DNA of 64,000 nucleotides, from NCBI RefSeq assembly GCF_002778315.1, contig NZ_NESA01000008.1, positions 62,001-126,000 on the forward strand, in the 5' to 3' direction. This DNA is from Limnohabitans sp. JirII-31 (GTDB taxonomy: Bacteria > Pseudomonadota > Gammaproteobacteria > Burkholderiales > Burkholderiaceae_C). The notes under the pieces were generated by a model. That model ran no database searches, was not told the origin of the DNA, and was given only the letters and a program-made list of their open reading frames with translations. The position numbers and the translations under genes are program-made. Shown here piece after piece: positions 9,251 through 17,665 of the stretch (the first letter of the stretch is position 1; each line of letters starts with the position of its first letter).

Positions 9251-9850
9251 TCAGAAGCGGTAGCCGACGCCAACGCCAACCAATAAAGGATCAAGCTTCA
9301 AAGTGCCTGCGTTTGCACCGGCAGAACTGTAAACATCCGTCTTTAAGTTCACCTTCTTGACATCCAAGTTCACAGACCATTTTTTGTCGAGTGGCACATC
9401 CACACCCACCTGAAAAGCAGTGCCGAAGCTGTGGTTGTCCAGTTGATAACCCTGCAAGCTAACGCTTGAAATTTTGGTGTAGTTGATACCGGCACCGATA
9501 TAAGGCTTGTATCCGCCCAAATCAGTGAAGTGGTATTGCAGTGTCAATGTGGGGGGTAGATGCTTAAACGTCCCCAAATAAGCGCCATTGTTTGTGACGG
9601 TCTGTGACTGGGGAACAGTCAAAATCAATTCAGCAGCAACGTTCTTGTTGAAGAAATAAGAAATGTCCACTTCTGGAATTGTTTTGTTGTCAACAGCCAA
9701 ACCGAAACCAGCATTGGTCAGACTTGCGGAATTGTCATTGGCCATCTGAAGATTGACCGCACGGGCACGAACCAACCAAGGGCTTTCTTGCGCGGCCACA
9801 TGACCGACAACCAACATACCAACTGCTGCTGCGATGAGAATTTTTTTCAT
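9251..9850 (-). CDS. OmpW-family outer membrane protein (first copy)
   Basis: Predicted eight-stranded outer membrane beta-barrel of the OmpW family, usually linked to uptake of small hydrophobic molecules. A clear signal peptide (MKKILIAAAVGMLVVGHVAAQ) is followed by SPWLVRARAVNL, the canonical OmpW start. Family features include IPEVDISYFF, LPPTLTLQYHF, KPYIGAGINYT, VGVDVPLDKKWSVNLDVKKV and a C-terminal GVGYRF ending in Phe. Length 199 residues is normal. The gene lies 182 bases from a second OmpW gene on the same strand. An FNR-like box lies upstream, suggesting oxygen-dependent expression. Confidence 0.92.
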   Translation of the reverse strand: MKKILIAAAVGMLVVGHVAAQESPWLVRARAVNLQMANDNSASLTNAGFGLAVDNKTIPEVDISYFFNKNVAAELILTVPQSQTVTNNGAYLGTFKHLPPTLTLQYHFTDLGGYKPYIGAGINYTKISSVSLQGYQLDNHSFGTAFQVGVDVPLDKKWSVNLDVKKVNLKTDVYSSAGANAGTLKLDPLLVGVGVGYRF

Positions 9851-9921
9851 GATGTTTCCTTGAGCTCTACTCGGGGCTATTCCCGTGGTGTCTATTGCAC
9901 CGCAATGGTTGTGTGCGCAAC

Positions 9922-9967
9922 TTGATGCGCATCAAACCCGACGCGGCGAAAAGATGACTTAGATCAA
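9922..9967 (-). promoter_or_regulatory. FNR/ANR-type box pair upstream of the first ompW
   Basis: TTGATGCGCATCAA at 9922-9935 matches the FNR/ANR consensus TTGAT-N4-ATCAA exactly. A second, weaker site lies at 9954-9967 (TTGATCTAAGTCAT on the minus strand). The first is centred 78 bases before the ompW start codon; a class II activator at -41.5 would put the transcription start near 9887, where TGCAAT/CAATAG could serve as a -10. Regulation by FNR is known for ompW in E. coli; here it is inferred. Confidence 0.65.
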
Positions 9968-10032
9968 GAAAACAAGTTTTGCGAATCAAAGCGGGACGTA
10001 CTGCAAGCCCACACGGAAATCGCTCAAGCGCG

Positions 10033-10623
10033 TCAGAAGCGATAGCCCAAACCCAGACTCACAACACGTGAATTGATTTTGGTGTCCACCGTTTGCCCAA
10101 ACGCAGAAATATCGGACCGAAAGTTGGAACGCTTCACATCCAAGTTCAAAGAAAAGCGGTCATCGAGCGGCACATCCAACCCAACTTGCACAGCAGGTCC
10201 CCAAGTGTGGTTGTTCATCAAAATATCTTGATAGCCCGGTGCCGTGAACGTCAAGGTGGAGCTCTTGGTGTAGGTGATCCCTGCGCCGACATAGGGCTTG
10301 AAAATCGACCAACTGTCAGCGTGGTACTGGAGCATCAATGTCGGAGGTAACTTTTGAAAGGTTCCAACAGATGTCCCATTCGCATACACCGACTGATTTT
10401 TCAGCGCCGTGTAGCCAACCTCCAGCGCCACGCGCGGCGTAAAGAAATAGCTGACATCCACCTCAGGCATAGCTTTTTGATCCACCGACATTTGGATGTC
10501 ATTGGGCACATAGCTCAACTTAGGTTGCACTGCGCGCACACGCAGCACCCAAGGGCTGTTTTGGGCCCAAGCGGTAACAAAAGATGCCGAAAAGATCACT
10601 AAAGCAACAAAAACTTTAAGCAT
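10033..10623 (-). CDS. OmpW-family outer membrane protein (second copy)
   Basis: Second eight-stranded OmpW barrel, 196 residues with signal peptide MLKVFVALVIFSASFVTAWAQ followed by NSPWVLRVRAVQP. It shares with the downstream copy the segments MPEVDVSYFF, LPPTLMLQYH, KPYVGAGITYT, VGLDVPLDDRFSLNLDVKR and a C-terminal GLGYRF, so the pair probably came from a tandem duplication that then diverged (loops and first third differ). GGAG lies upstream of the ATG at 10623 in an AT-rich leader (10624-10738). Unlike the first copy, I see no FNR box before it, so the two may be expressed under different conditions. Confidence 0.9.
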   Translation of the reverse strand: MLKVFVALVIFSASFVTAWAQNSPWVLRVRAVQPKLSYVPNDIQMSVDQKAMPEVDVSYFFTPRVALEVGYTALKNQSVYANGTSVGTFQKLPPTLMLQYHADSWSIFKPYVGAGITYTKSSTLTFTAPGYQDILMNNHTWGPAVQVGLDVPLDDRFSLNLDVKRSNFRSDISAFGQTVDTKINSRVVSLGLGYRF

Positions 10624-10738
10624 ATAACTCCAGTTATATTAATTGAAAGAATTGTTAAATTCTATATTAATATTTCTTTAGTTGTATTTTTATCATTATT
10701 TGTTGATTAATGGCGTCTTATGAACATCGGATATGCGC

Positions 10739-11575
10739 TCAAACTACCAGACCTAAATTGCGACAAATGGCCAAGGTCGCAGCGCTCTGGTTCATGCTGT
10801 AAAAGTGCAGTCCAGGCGCCCCCGCGCTGCGTAATTGATCGCACAAATCAGTCACAACATCCAAGCCAAATGCCTTGATCGAGGCCAAATCATCCCCAAA
10901 GCCCTGCAAGCGCAAACGAATCCAGCGCGGAATTTCGGCCCCACAGGCATCCGAGAAACGCAGCAATTGCGAAGAACTGGTGATGGGCATGATGCCGGGC
11001 ACGATGGGCACATCCACGCCGAGTTTTTGCACGTCTTCGACAAAACGGAAATACGCATCACTGTTGTAAAAATATTGGGTGATGGCCGAGTCCGCGCCTG
11101 CTTTGACCTTGGTGGCAAAAGCTTGCAAGTCGGCCTCAGCCGACTTAGCTTGCGGGTGAATCTCAGGGTACGCCGCCACTTCAATGGCAAAGTCCTGCCC
11201 GGTTTCCGCACGAATGAATGCCACCAAATCGCTGGCGTACTGAAACTCGCCGCTGCCGCCATAGCCACTGGGTAAATCACCACGCAAGGCCACCAAGCGG
11301 CGAATGCCCATGGCCTTGAAATCGGCCAGTTGTTGACGCACGCTGTCACGCGTGGCGCCGATGCATGAAAAGTGCGACGCAGCAGGCACGCCCTCAGCCA
11401 AGATTTCATTCAAGGTCGACAACGTACCCGCCTGGGTCGAACCACCGGCGCCATAGGTGACCGAGCAAAACTGGGGCTTCAAGACATACAAGGCTTGGCG
11501 CACAGCACGCAACTTCTCGGCACCCTCAGCCGTCTTGGGTGGAAAAAACTCAATGCTCAGACTGTTGTTCGTCAC
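10739..11575 (-). CDS. metF: 5,10-methylenetetrahydrofolate reductase
   Basis: FAD enzyme that makes 5-methyl-THF, the methyl donor for methionine synthesis. The 278 residues begin MTNNSLSIEFFPPKTAEGAEKL (the conserved EFFPPK) and include SVTYGAGGST, LVALRGDLP, GADSAITQYFYN and VPGIMPI. The start lies inside the 3' end of tlyA (26-base overlap). It is the last gene of ahcY-tlyA-metF, so the SAH riboswitch before ahcY may govern it too: SAH removal and methyl-group supply in one transcript. Confidence 0.97.
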   Translation of the reverse strand: MTNNSLSIEFFPPKTAEGAEKLRAVRQALYVLKPQFCSVTYGAGGSTQAGTLSTLNEILAEGVPAASHFSCIGATRDSVRQQLADFKAMGIRRLVALRGDLPSGYGGSGEFQYASDLVAFIRAETGQDFAIEVAAYPEIHPQAKSAEADLQAFATKVKAGADSAITQYFYNSDAYFRFVEDVQKLGVDVPIVPGIMPITSSSQLLRFSDACGAEIPRWIRLRLQGFGDDLASIKAFGLDVVTDLCDQLRSAGAPGLHFYSMNQSAATLAICRNLGLVV

Positions 11576-12323
11576 GACGCGCTCCTATCCAAAATTCTTT
11601 GTTGCCATCGCCTCCGGCAATGGCGCTGGGCCAGTAGCCCAACACGTTCAATCCAAGGTCTGCGCACGCCTTGCGCAAGCGCGCTTCCACCTTGGGGTAA
11701 CTGGCAGGGTCTTTGACCAAACCGCCTTTGCCGATATCACCAGGCTGCAATTCAAACTGCGGCTTGACCAACATCAGCACATACCCCGCAGGCTGGAGCA
11801 TAGGCAACAGGGCTGGCAGCACCAAGGTCAGCGAGATGAACGACAAGTCGCCCACAATCAGATCAAAGCCTTGCACTGCCTCGGGGATTCGCTCGTCAGG
11901 AAACGCTAACTCGCGCGCATTGATGCGCTCAACACACACCACACGGGGGTCGCTGCGCAAACTCGGGTGCAATTGGCCGTGACCAACGTCTAGCCCGACA
12001 ACTTGCGCCGCTTCATGTTGCAGCAAGCAATCCGTGAAACCTCCGGTGCTTTGTCCCACATCCAGGCAACGCATGCCGCTGACAGACAAGCCGCTGTCAC
12101 GCAAAGCGCCTTCGAGCTTCAAGCCACCGCGCGAGACATAACGCGACTCCGCGTTATCCAGCAACTGCACCTCGCACCCTGGCGGCAACACATCGCCATT
12201 TTTGGCCACGCGTTGCCAGGCTGTCGCGCCCACGCGCCATTGAACGCCCGAGGTAATCAACCGCTGCGCCTGAGAGCGCGACGCGGCCAAGCCCCGGTCT
12301 ACCAATAACTGGTCAGCGCGCAC
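11550..12323 (-). CDS. TlyA-family rRNA methyltransferase / hemolysin-like protein
   Basis: S4 RNA-binding domain (residues 1-60, MRADQLLVDRGLAASRSQAQRLI) joined to an FtsJ-like SAM methyltransferase domain (CLDVGQSTGGFTDCLLQ at about 95; FDLIVGDLSFISL; VLMLVKPQFE). Actinobacterial TlyA adds 2'-O-methyl groups to cytidines in 16S and 23S rRNA; the exact target in betaproteobacteria is not established, so I give no symbol. The gene begins 6 bases after ahcY and overlaps metF. The link is logical: a SAM-using enzyme beside the enzyme that destroys its product SAH. Confidence 0.88.
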   Translation of the reverse strand: MRADQLLVDRGLAASRSQAQRLITSGVQWRVGATAWQRVAKNGDVLPPGCEVQLLDNAESRYVSRGGLKLEGALRDSGLSVSGMRCLDVGQSTGGFTDCLLQHEAAQVVGLDVGHGQLHPSLRSDPRVVCVERINARELAFPDERIPEAVQGFDLIVGDLSFISLTLVLPALLPMLQPAGYVLMLVKPQFELQPGDIGKGGLVKDPASYPKVEARLRKACADLGLNVLGYWPSAIAGGDGNKEFWIGARRDEQQSEH

Positions 12324-12329
12324 CGCAGA

Positions 12330-13763
12330 TCAATAGCGGTAGGCGTCAGGCTTGTAAGGGCCTTGCTTGGGCACGCCGATGTATTCGGCCTGCTCATCGC
12401 TGAGTTCGGTCAGCATGGCGCCGACTTTCTTCAGGTGCAAGCGAGCGACCTTCTCGTCCAAGTGCTTGGGCAACACATAGACCTTGCCCACGTCGTAACC
12501 TTCGGGATGGCAGAACAGCTCAATCTGCGCAATGGTTTGGTTGGCAAACGAGCTGCTCATCACAAAGCTGGGGTGGCCGGTGGCACAACCCAGGTTCACC
12601 AAGCGGCCTTTGGCCAGCAAGATGATCTTTTTGCCGTCGGGGAACACCACGTGATCGACTTGGGGCTTGATCTCGTCCCAGGTCAACTTCTCCAGAGACG
12701 CCACATCGATCTCGTTGTCAAAGTGACCGATGTTGCAGACGATGGCTTCGTCTTTCATGGCGGCCATGTGCTCGTAACGGATCACGTTTTTATTGCCGGT
12801 GGCCGACACAAAAATGTCGGCCTTGTCTGCCGCGTATTCCATGGTGACCACTTTGTAGCCTTCCATCGCGGCTTGCAATGCGTTGATCGGGTCAATCTCT
12901 GTCACCCACACTTGGGCGCTCAAAGCACGCAAAGCCTGAGCACTGCCCTTGCCAACGTCGCCATAACCAGCGACCACGGCCACTTTGCCCGCAATCATCA
13001 CATCGGTTGCGCGCTTGATGGAGTCCACCAAGGATTCGCGGCAGCCATAGAGGTTGTCGAACTTGCTCTTGGTCACCGAGTCGTTGACGTTGATGGCGCG
13101 GAACATCAGCGTGCCCTTGGCCGACATTTCTTTCAGACGGTGCACGCCTGTGGTGGTCTCTTCCGTCACACCCAGAATCTCGGCGCTCTTGCGGCTGTAC
13201 CAAGTGGGGTCTTGGGCCAACTTAGCCTTGATCGCGGCAAACAAACAGGTTTCTTCCTCGCTACCGGGGTTGTTCAACAACGAGGCGTCACGTTCAGCGC
13301 GCTTGCCCAGGTGCATGAGCAAGGTGGCATCGCCACCGTCGTCCAAGATCATGTTGGGGCCTTCGCCAGCCGTGTTGGCGGCGCCAAAGTCAAAGATACG
13401 GTGGGTGTAGTCCCAGTACTCGGTCAATGTCTCGCCCTTGGTGGCAAACACAGGGGTGCCTTCGGCCACCAAAGCGGCAGCCGCATGGTCTTGGGTCGAA
13501 AAAATATTGCACGAAGCCCAGCGCACTTGGGCACCCAAGGCTTGCAAGGTTTCCACCAACACGGCCGTTTGAATGGTCATGTGCAAGCTGCCCGTGATGC
13601 GCGCGCCCTTGAGCGGTTGCGCTTTGGCGAACTCTTGACGAATGGCCATCAAACCGGGCATTTCGGTTTCGGCAATCTTGATTTCTTTGCGGCCCCAGGC
13701 GGCCAGGGACATATCGGCCACGACGAAGTCGGTGGCTTGGGTGGGTTTGAGAACAGCGTTCAT
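12330..13763 (-). CDS. ahcY: Adenosylhomocysteinase (SAH hydrolase)
   Basis: Splits S-adenosylhomocysteine into adenosine and homocysteine and so relieves product inhibition of methyltransferases. It has 477 residues. Motifs: [14 protein letters not shown] near the N terminus, [14 protein letters not shown]-binding [18 protein letters not shown], and the C-terminal KPDAYRY. Insertions relative to the shorter eukaryotic enzyme (about 430 residues) are common in proteobacteria. GGAG precedes ATG 13763. The leader contains an SAH riboswitch core at 13877-13922. It heads an operon with tlyA and metF. Confidence 0.98.
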   Translation of the reverse strand: MNAVLKPTQATDFVVADMSLAAWGRKEIKIAETEMPGLMAIRQEFAKAQPLKGARITGSLHMTIQTAVLVETLQALGAQVRWASCNIFSTQDHAAAALVAEGTPVFATKGETLTEYWDYTHRIFDFGAANTAGEGPNMILDDGGDATLLMHLGKRAERDASLLNNPGSEEETCLFAAIKAKLAQDPTWYSRKSAEILGVTEETTTGVHRLKEMSAKGTLMFRAINVNDSVTKSKFDNLYGCRESLVDSIKRATDVMIAGKVAVVAGYGDVGKGSAQALRALSAQVWVTEIDPINALQAAMEGYKVVTMEYAADKADIFVSATGNKNVIRYEHMAAMKDEAIVCNIGHFDNEIDVASLEKLTWDEIKPQVDHVVFPDGKKIILLAKGRLVNLGCATGHPSFVMSSSFANQTIAQIELFCHPEGYDVGKVYVLPKHLDEKVARLHLKKVGAMLTELSDEQAEYIGVPKQGPYKPDAYRY

Positions 13764-13823
13764 GGTCAGGCTCCAAAAGGTTCAGGGCCACTGACGCGTA
13801 CAAGCCAAGCACGGGGGACGTAT

Positions 13824-13922
13824 CCGAGGTGCTCACCTCACGTTGTCAGTGGGTGAGCGCGGTTGGGAATTAGGGTCCGAGCCTCACTGAATCTAAATCG
13901 ACTCAGCTGCAGCGCTCCTCGG
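13824..13922 (-). ncRNA. S-adenosylhomocysteine (SAH) riboswitch and expression platform
   Basis: On the minus strand, from 13922, the leader reads CCGAGGAGCGCTGCAGC, then a hairpin, then AGGCTCGG ending at 13877: the P1 arms (CCGAGG, and GGCTCGG) and the invariant GAGGAGCGCTGC segment of the SAH riboswitch family. A TAAAAT box at 13935-13930 puts the transcript start right at the core. Downstream, GCTCACC/GGTGAGC (13858-13831) can form a hairpin. CCTCGG at 13829-13824 can pair with the 5' P1 arm, and AGGCTC of P1 can pair with GAGCCT that overlaps the ahcY Shine-Dalgarno sequence. SAH riboswitches are known ON switches for ahcY; the switching route here is my inference. Confidence 0.88.
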
Positions 13923-14020
13923 TGAAGAGATTTTAGTGCAGTCTGACAACACCAAAACCGTAAATACTGGTTGCATTTTTGTTTTAACAAAAAATTCAAA
14001 AGTAATATTAAAATTATCAA

Positions 14021-15799
14021 ATGATCAATCGGCCGTTACTTTTGTTTATAAAACGTCAACTCCCTCGTGAACGGCGCAACAGCTTTGACGTCTATTACGT
14101 GTTTTTTTCGTTCACCGCCGCCGTGGGGACCACGTTGATGGCGCTCGTGATGCTCTGGCTTGAACAATCGCGTATTGCCACTTCGGCCTGGATCGGAACA
14201 CTGGTGCTGATTGGAACCCTGGTTTGGTGGACCCAGGGCCTGTCCGATTTTTGGGCTCAGACCATTTTTGAGAGCACGCTCATGTGGTTGGTGATTTACA
14301 ACTCATGGCACACGGGCGGCGTCACATCGCCGAGCATGATTTTTTTAGGCACAGTCCCCGTTCTTCCCTTGTTTTTCTCTAGCTCGCGCCGTTTTGTCTT
14401 CTTTTGGCTGTTCGTGTCGCTCGTGGGCATGCTGCTGACTCTCACCCTACAACTCAACCACCTCATCCCCATGCGCGCGGATCAAACTTGGCAAGACCTG
14501 GTGTTCAGCGCCACGATGTATGCCTTTTTGGCCTATACGCAATGGAGTTTGATAGATGCCGTGGAGTCCACCAACACCTTCACACTGCGAAAAATCAATC
14601 GATCAAACCAACGCCTACAGCGCTTGTCACACGACTTGCAGCGCGCCAACTCACACAAAGACCAGTTCTTAGCCATTGTGAGCCACGAAATGCGCACACC
14701 TTTGAACGCCGTCATGGGCTTTTTGAACCTCATGGACACCGACGAACGCATCAACCATCAAGCCAAAGAATTCGTCATAGGCGCACAAAACGCTGCGGCA
14801 CACCTACTCACGGTGATCAATGACTTGTTGGATTACTCGCAAATTCAAAACGGCAAAATCACACTCAACCCACAGACCTTCAACCTGCACACCATGCTGC
14901 ACAACACGCATGGGTCGTTGATGCCACGGGCAATTGACTTCGGGCTTTCCTACGGGCTCTACATTGATCCTCAGGTCCCTGAGTGGATCAAAGCAGACCA
15001 GCATCGCTTGACGCAAGTCCTGATCAATCTTCTTGGCAATGCCCTGAAGTTCACCGACAAGGGCCATGTCAACACCCAAGTTTATTTCGAGCCTTCCGCA
15101 AAAACACCGCAAAGCGGGACCCTGTGCGTTGATGTCACAGATAGCGGGCCTGGCATTGCACTGACGGAACAAGCCCGCATCTTCGAACCCTTCGTTCAAC
15201 TCACACGCATCGACACACGCGCCAACGCACGAGACGCCCTGCGCGGCAACGGGTTGGGTTTGAGCATCACCGACACGCTGGTCAAAAGCCACGGCGGACA
15301 ACTCACTGTGCGCAGCGCCGTCGGCCAGGGCTCGACGTTCTCATTTCGTATCCCCGTTCACATCGCGCCTGCCCCGCACAAGCCATTGCCAACCCTTGAC
15401 CGTGTGGACACCAGCGCCTTCAAACTGCTCATCGTGGATGACCATGCCGTCAATCGCTTGGTCGCCAAAGCCACACTGCAACGCGCCATGCCAAACGCAC
15501 ACATTGAAGAAGCCGAAAACGGCCTCACAGGTTTTGCCAAGATGTCCGAGACCCTTTACGACGTTGTGCTGCTCGACCTAGTCATGCCAGACATCGACGG
15601 CATTGAAGTGATGCGTCGTGTGCACAACACTTTGCCATCGCCACTCAACACAGTCCATGTGATTGCACTCACAGCCAACGTGGCCAACGAAGCGCTCATT
15701 GCCTGCAAAGAAGTCGGAATGGATGAAGTCATGTCAAAACCATTTGACCGACACACATTGGTCAATCGTGTCTTGCACTACTGCCTCAAAAACCAATGA
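14021..15799 (+). CDS. Membrane-bound hybrid sensor histidine kinase (first of pair)
   Basis: Residues 1-180 hold about six predicted membrane segments with little periplasmic sequence. Then come HisKA with phospho-acceptor His222 (IVSHEMRTPLNAVMG), HATPase with Asn340 (N box LINLLGNALKF), DSGPGI, FEPF and GNGLGLSI, and a C-terminal receiver with Asp473/Asp474, phospho-acceptor Asp519 (VLLDLVMPD) and Lys573 (SKPF). There is no DNA-binding output and no Hpt domain, so the phosphate must pass to an unlinked partner. The signal is unknown. A possible promoter (TTGTTT 13979, TAATAT 14003) would leave almost no leader, and no good ribosome binding site is seen. The stop overlaps the second kinase gene. 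Confidence 0.9.
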   Translation: MINRPLLLFIKRQLPRERRNSFDVYYVFFSFTAAVGTTLMALVMLWLEQSRIATSAWIGTLVLIGTLVWWTQGLSDFWAQTIFESTLMWLVIYNSWHTGGVTSPSMIFLGTVPVLPLFFSSSRRFVFFWLFVSLVGMLLTLTLQLNHLIPMRADQTWQDLVFSATMYAFLAYTQWSLIDAVESTNTFTLRKINRSNQRLQRLSHDLQRANSHKDQFLAIVSHEMRTPLNAVMGFLNLMDTDERINHQAKEFVIGAQNAAAHLLTVINDLLDYSQIQNGKITLNPQTFNLHTMLHNTHGSLMPRAIDFGLSYGLYIDPQVPEWIKADQHRLTQVLINLLGNALKFTDKGHVNTQVYFEPSAKTPQSGTLCVDVTDSGPGIALTEQARIFEPFVQLTRIDTRANARDALRGNGLGLSITDTLVKSHGGQLTVRSAVGQGSTFSFRIPVHIAPAPHKPLPTLDRVDTSAFKLLIVDDHAVNRLVAKATLQRAMPNAHIEEAENGLTGFAKMSETLYDVVLLDLVMPDIDGIEVMRRVHNTLPSPLNTVHVIALTANVANEALIACKEVGMDEVMSKPFDRHTLVNRVLHYCLKNQ

Positions 15800-17589
15800 T
15801 CACACGCCCTCTACTCGTCGCCATCAAGCGCGTGCTGCCTCATAAACGACGCAGCACGCTAGACATTTATTACGTTTTCTTCTCTCTGTCCGCACAAATT
15901 GCGTTGCTGATATTTGGTCCCTTGTTTTACAGCCTCGGCGAGACCGGCATCGCCATCGTCAGCATGATTGGGTTGGGTTGTATCGCCGCGAGCTTTGCTT
16001 TGTGGCTCAAAGGATTGCCCCGCTTTTGGGCGCAATCGATCGATCAAGCCACCATGATGGGGATGATTTTTTACGTTGCTTGCACAGACGGCGGTATGCG
16101 CTCTGCTGCCATGGTGTGGCTGGTGATCGTGCCCATCTTGCCCTTGTTTTCATCCAACTCACGCAAAGTGGTGAGCTTTTGGTTGTCTGTATCTTTCGGC
16201 TGCGTGGTCACCATTTTGGTTTTGCAACTCACAGGCACGATCCAATTAATCGGTCCACAGAGCTGGGGGCTGATGATCAAAGATGCCTTGATGTACTCCC
16301 TTTTGCTTTACGCGCAGTGGAGCTTGATTGATGCGGTCGACTCCATGAATGCCACCTCCTTGCGACACACCACACGCGCCAACGAAAGCCTGAAACGGCT
16401 GTCGCAAGATTTGCGACAAGCCAACGCGCACAAAGACCAGTTTCTGGCCATCGTCAGCCACGAAATGCGCACGCCCTTGAACGCTGTGATGGGCTACTTG
16501 AGCTTGATGAGTACCGACGAACGCATGAACCGCGAATCCAAAGAGTTCGTCACCGGCGCTCAAAACTCTGCGGCACACCTGCTGACTGTGATCAACGACT
16601 TGCTCGATTACTCTCAAATTCAAAACGGCAAGATCACCATGAACCCGCAGGTGTTCAACCTGCACACCATGTTGCGCACCACCCACAGCACACTGAGCCC
16701 AAGGGCCATTGATCTTGGGCTGGACTACCGCTTACACATCGCGCCGAACGTCCCTGAGTGGATCAGTGCAGACCAACACCGTCTGACCCAAGTGCTGATC
16801 AACCTGCTCGGCAATGCGCTGAAATTTACCGACACCGGCCATGTCCATATGCGAGTGTCATTCACACCGTCAAACAGCACATCGCAAAGCGGCGAACTGT
16901 CGGTCGAGGTGGAAGACACGGGGCCCGGCATCGCGCCCGAAGCACAAGCACGCATCTTCGAACCATTTGTTCAACTGACACGAACACATATTTCTGCGTC
17001 TCGGCGCGACGCACTGCGCGGCAACGGACTAGGTTTGAGCATCAGCGATACCCTGATCAAAAGTCACGGTGGCGAACTCACACTGCGCAGTGAGGTGGGC
17101 CAAGGATCGACATTTGCTTTTCACATTCCCGTGCTCTTGGCGCCCGCGCCTCAAAAAGCAGCCCCTGTCTTAGAGCGCATCGACACCACGCCCCTCAAGC
17201 TATTGATCGTGGACGACCACGCGGTCAACCGCTTGGTCGCCAAAGCCACCATACAACGCGCCTTGCCCAACGCACAAATCGAAGAGGCTGAAAACGGCAC
17301 CATCGGTCTGTCCATGATGAGCGCCAATCGGTATGACTTGGTGCTACTGGACTTGGTGATGCCAGATTTGGACGGCATCGAGGTCATGCGCCGTGTGCGC
17401 AACACCCTCCCATCGCCCTTCAAAGATGTGCACGTCATTGCGTTGACGGCCAACGTGGCAGACGACGCGCTCAAGGCCTGCAAAGACGTGGGTATGGACG
17501 AAGTCATGCCCAAACCCTTTGACCGACACACCTTGGTCAACCGCGTATTGCACTACTGCACGCCAAGCGGCTCAGAGGTCACGGCATGA
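15796..17589 (+). CDS. Membrane-bound hybrid sensor histidine kinase (second of pair)
   Basis: Paralog of the preceding kinase with identical layout: membrane region 1-180, His222 in the H box, Asn340 in the N box, receiver Asp519 and Lys573. The two proteins line up without a gap through these landmarks, so one arose by tandem duplication of the other. They are near-identical around the H box and catalytic region and differ most in the membrane part, suggesting that they sense different cues or form a heterodimer. It starts with ATGA overlap at 15796. About 75 bases of spacer separate it from prfC. Confidence 0.9.
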   Translation: MITRPLLVAIKRVLPHKRRSTLDIYYVFFSLSAQIALLIFGPLFYSLGETGIAIVSMIGLGCIAASFALWLKGLPRFWAQSIDQATMMGMIFYVACTDGGMRSAAMVWLVIVPILPLFSSNSRKVVSFWLSVSFGCVVTILVLQLTGTIQLIGPQSWGLMIKDALMYSLLLYAQWSLIDAVDSMNATSLRHTTRANESLKRLSQDLRQANAHKDQFLAIVSHEMRTPLNAVMGYLSLMSTDERMNRESKEFVTGAQNSAAHLLTVINDLLDYSQIQNGKITMNPQVFNLHTMLRTTHSTLSPRAIDLGLDYRLHIAPNVPEWISADQHRLTQVLINLLGNALKFTDTGHVHMRVSFTPSNSTSQSGELSVEVEDTGPGIAPEAQARIFEPFVQLTRTHISASRRDALRGNGLGLSISDTLIKSHGGELTLRSEVGQGSTFAFHIPVLLAPAPQKAAPVLERIDTTPLKLLIVDDHAVNRLVAKATIQRALPNAQIEEAENGTIGLSMMSANRYDLVLLDLVMPDLDGIEVMRRVRNTLPSPFKDVHVIALTANVADDALKACKDVGMDEVMPKPFDRHTLVNRVLHYCTPSGSEVTA

Positions 17590-17665
17590 GCGTGTCGCGC
17601 CTCTGAGCAGAGGCACACAACAACTCGGGCGTCTATGATCCTGGGTTGATTGCTGCTCCCACCCC

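Noticed and set aside
12363-13856. Plus-strand opening of 497 codons opposite ahcY
   Set aside because: Antisense of a conserved gene and overlaps the riboswitch; composition is that of a shadow frame.
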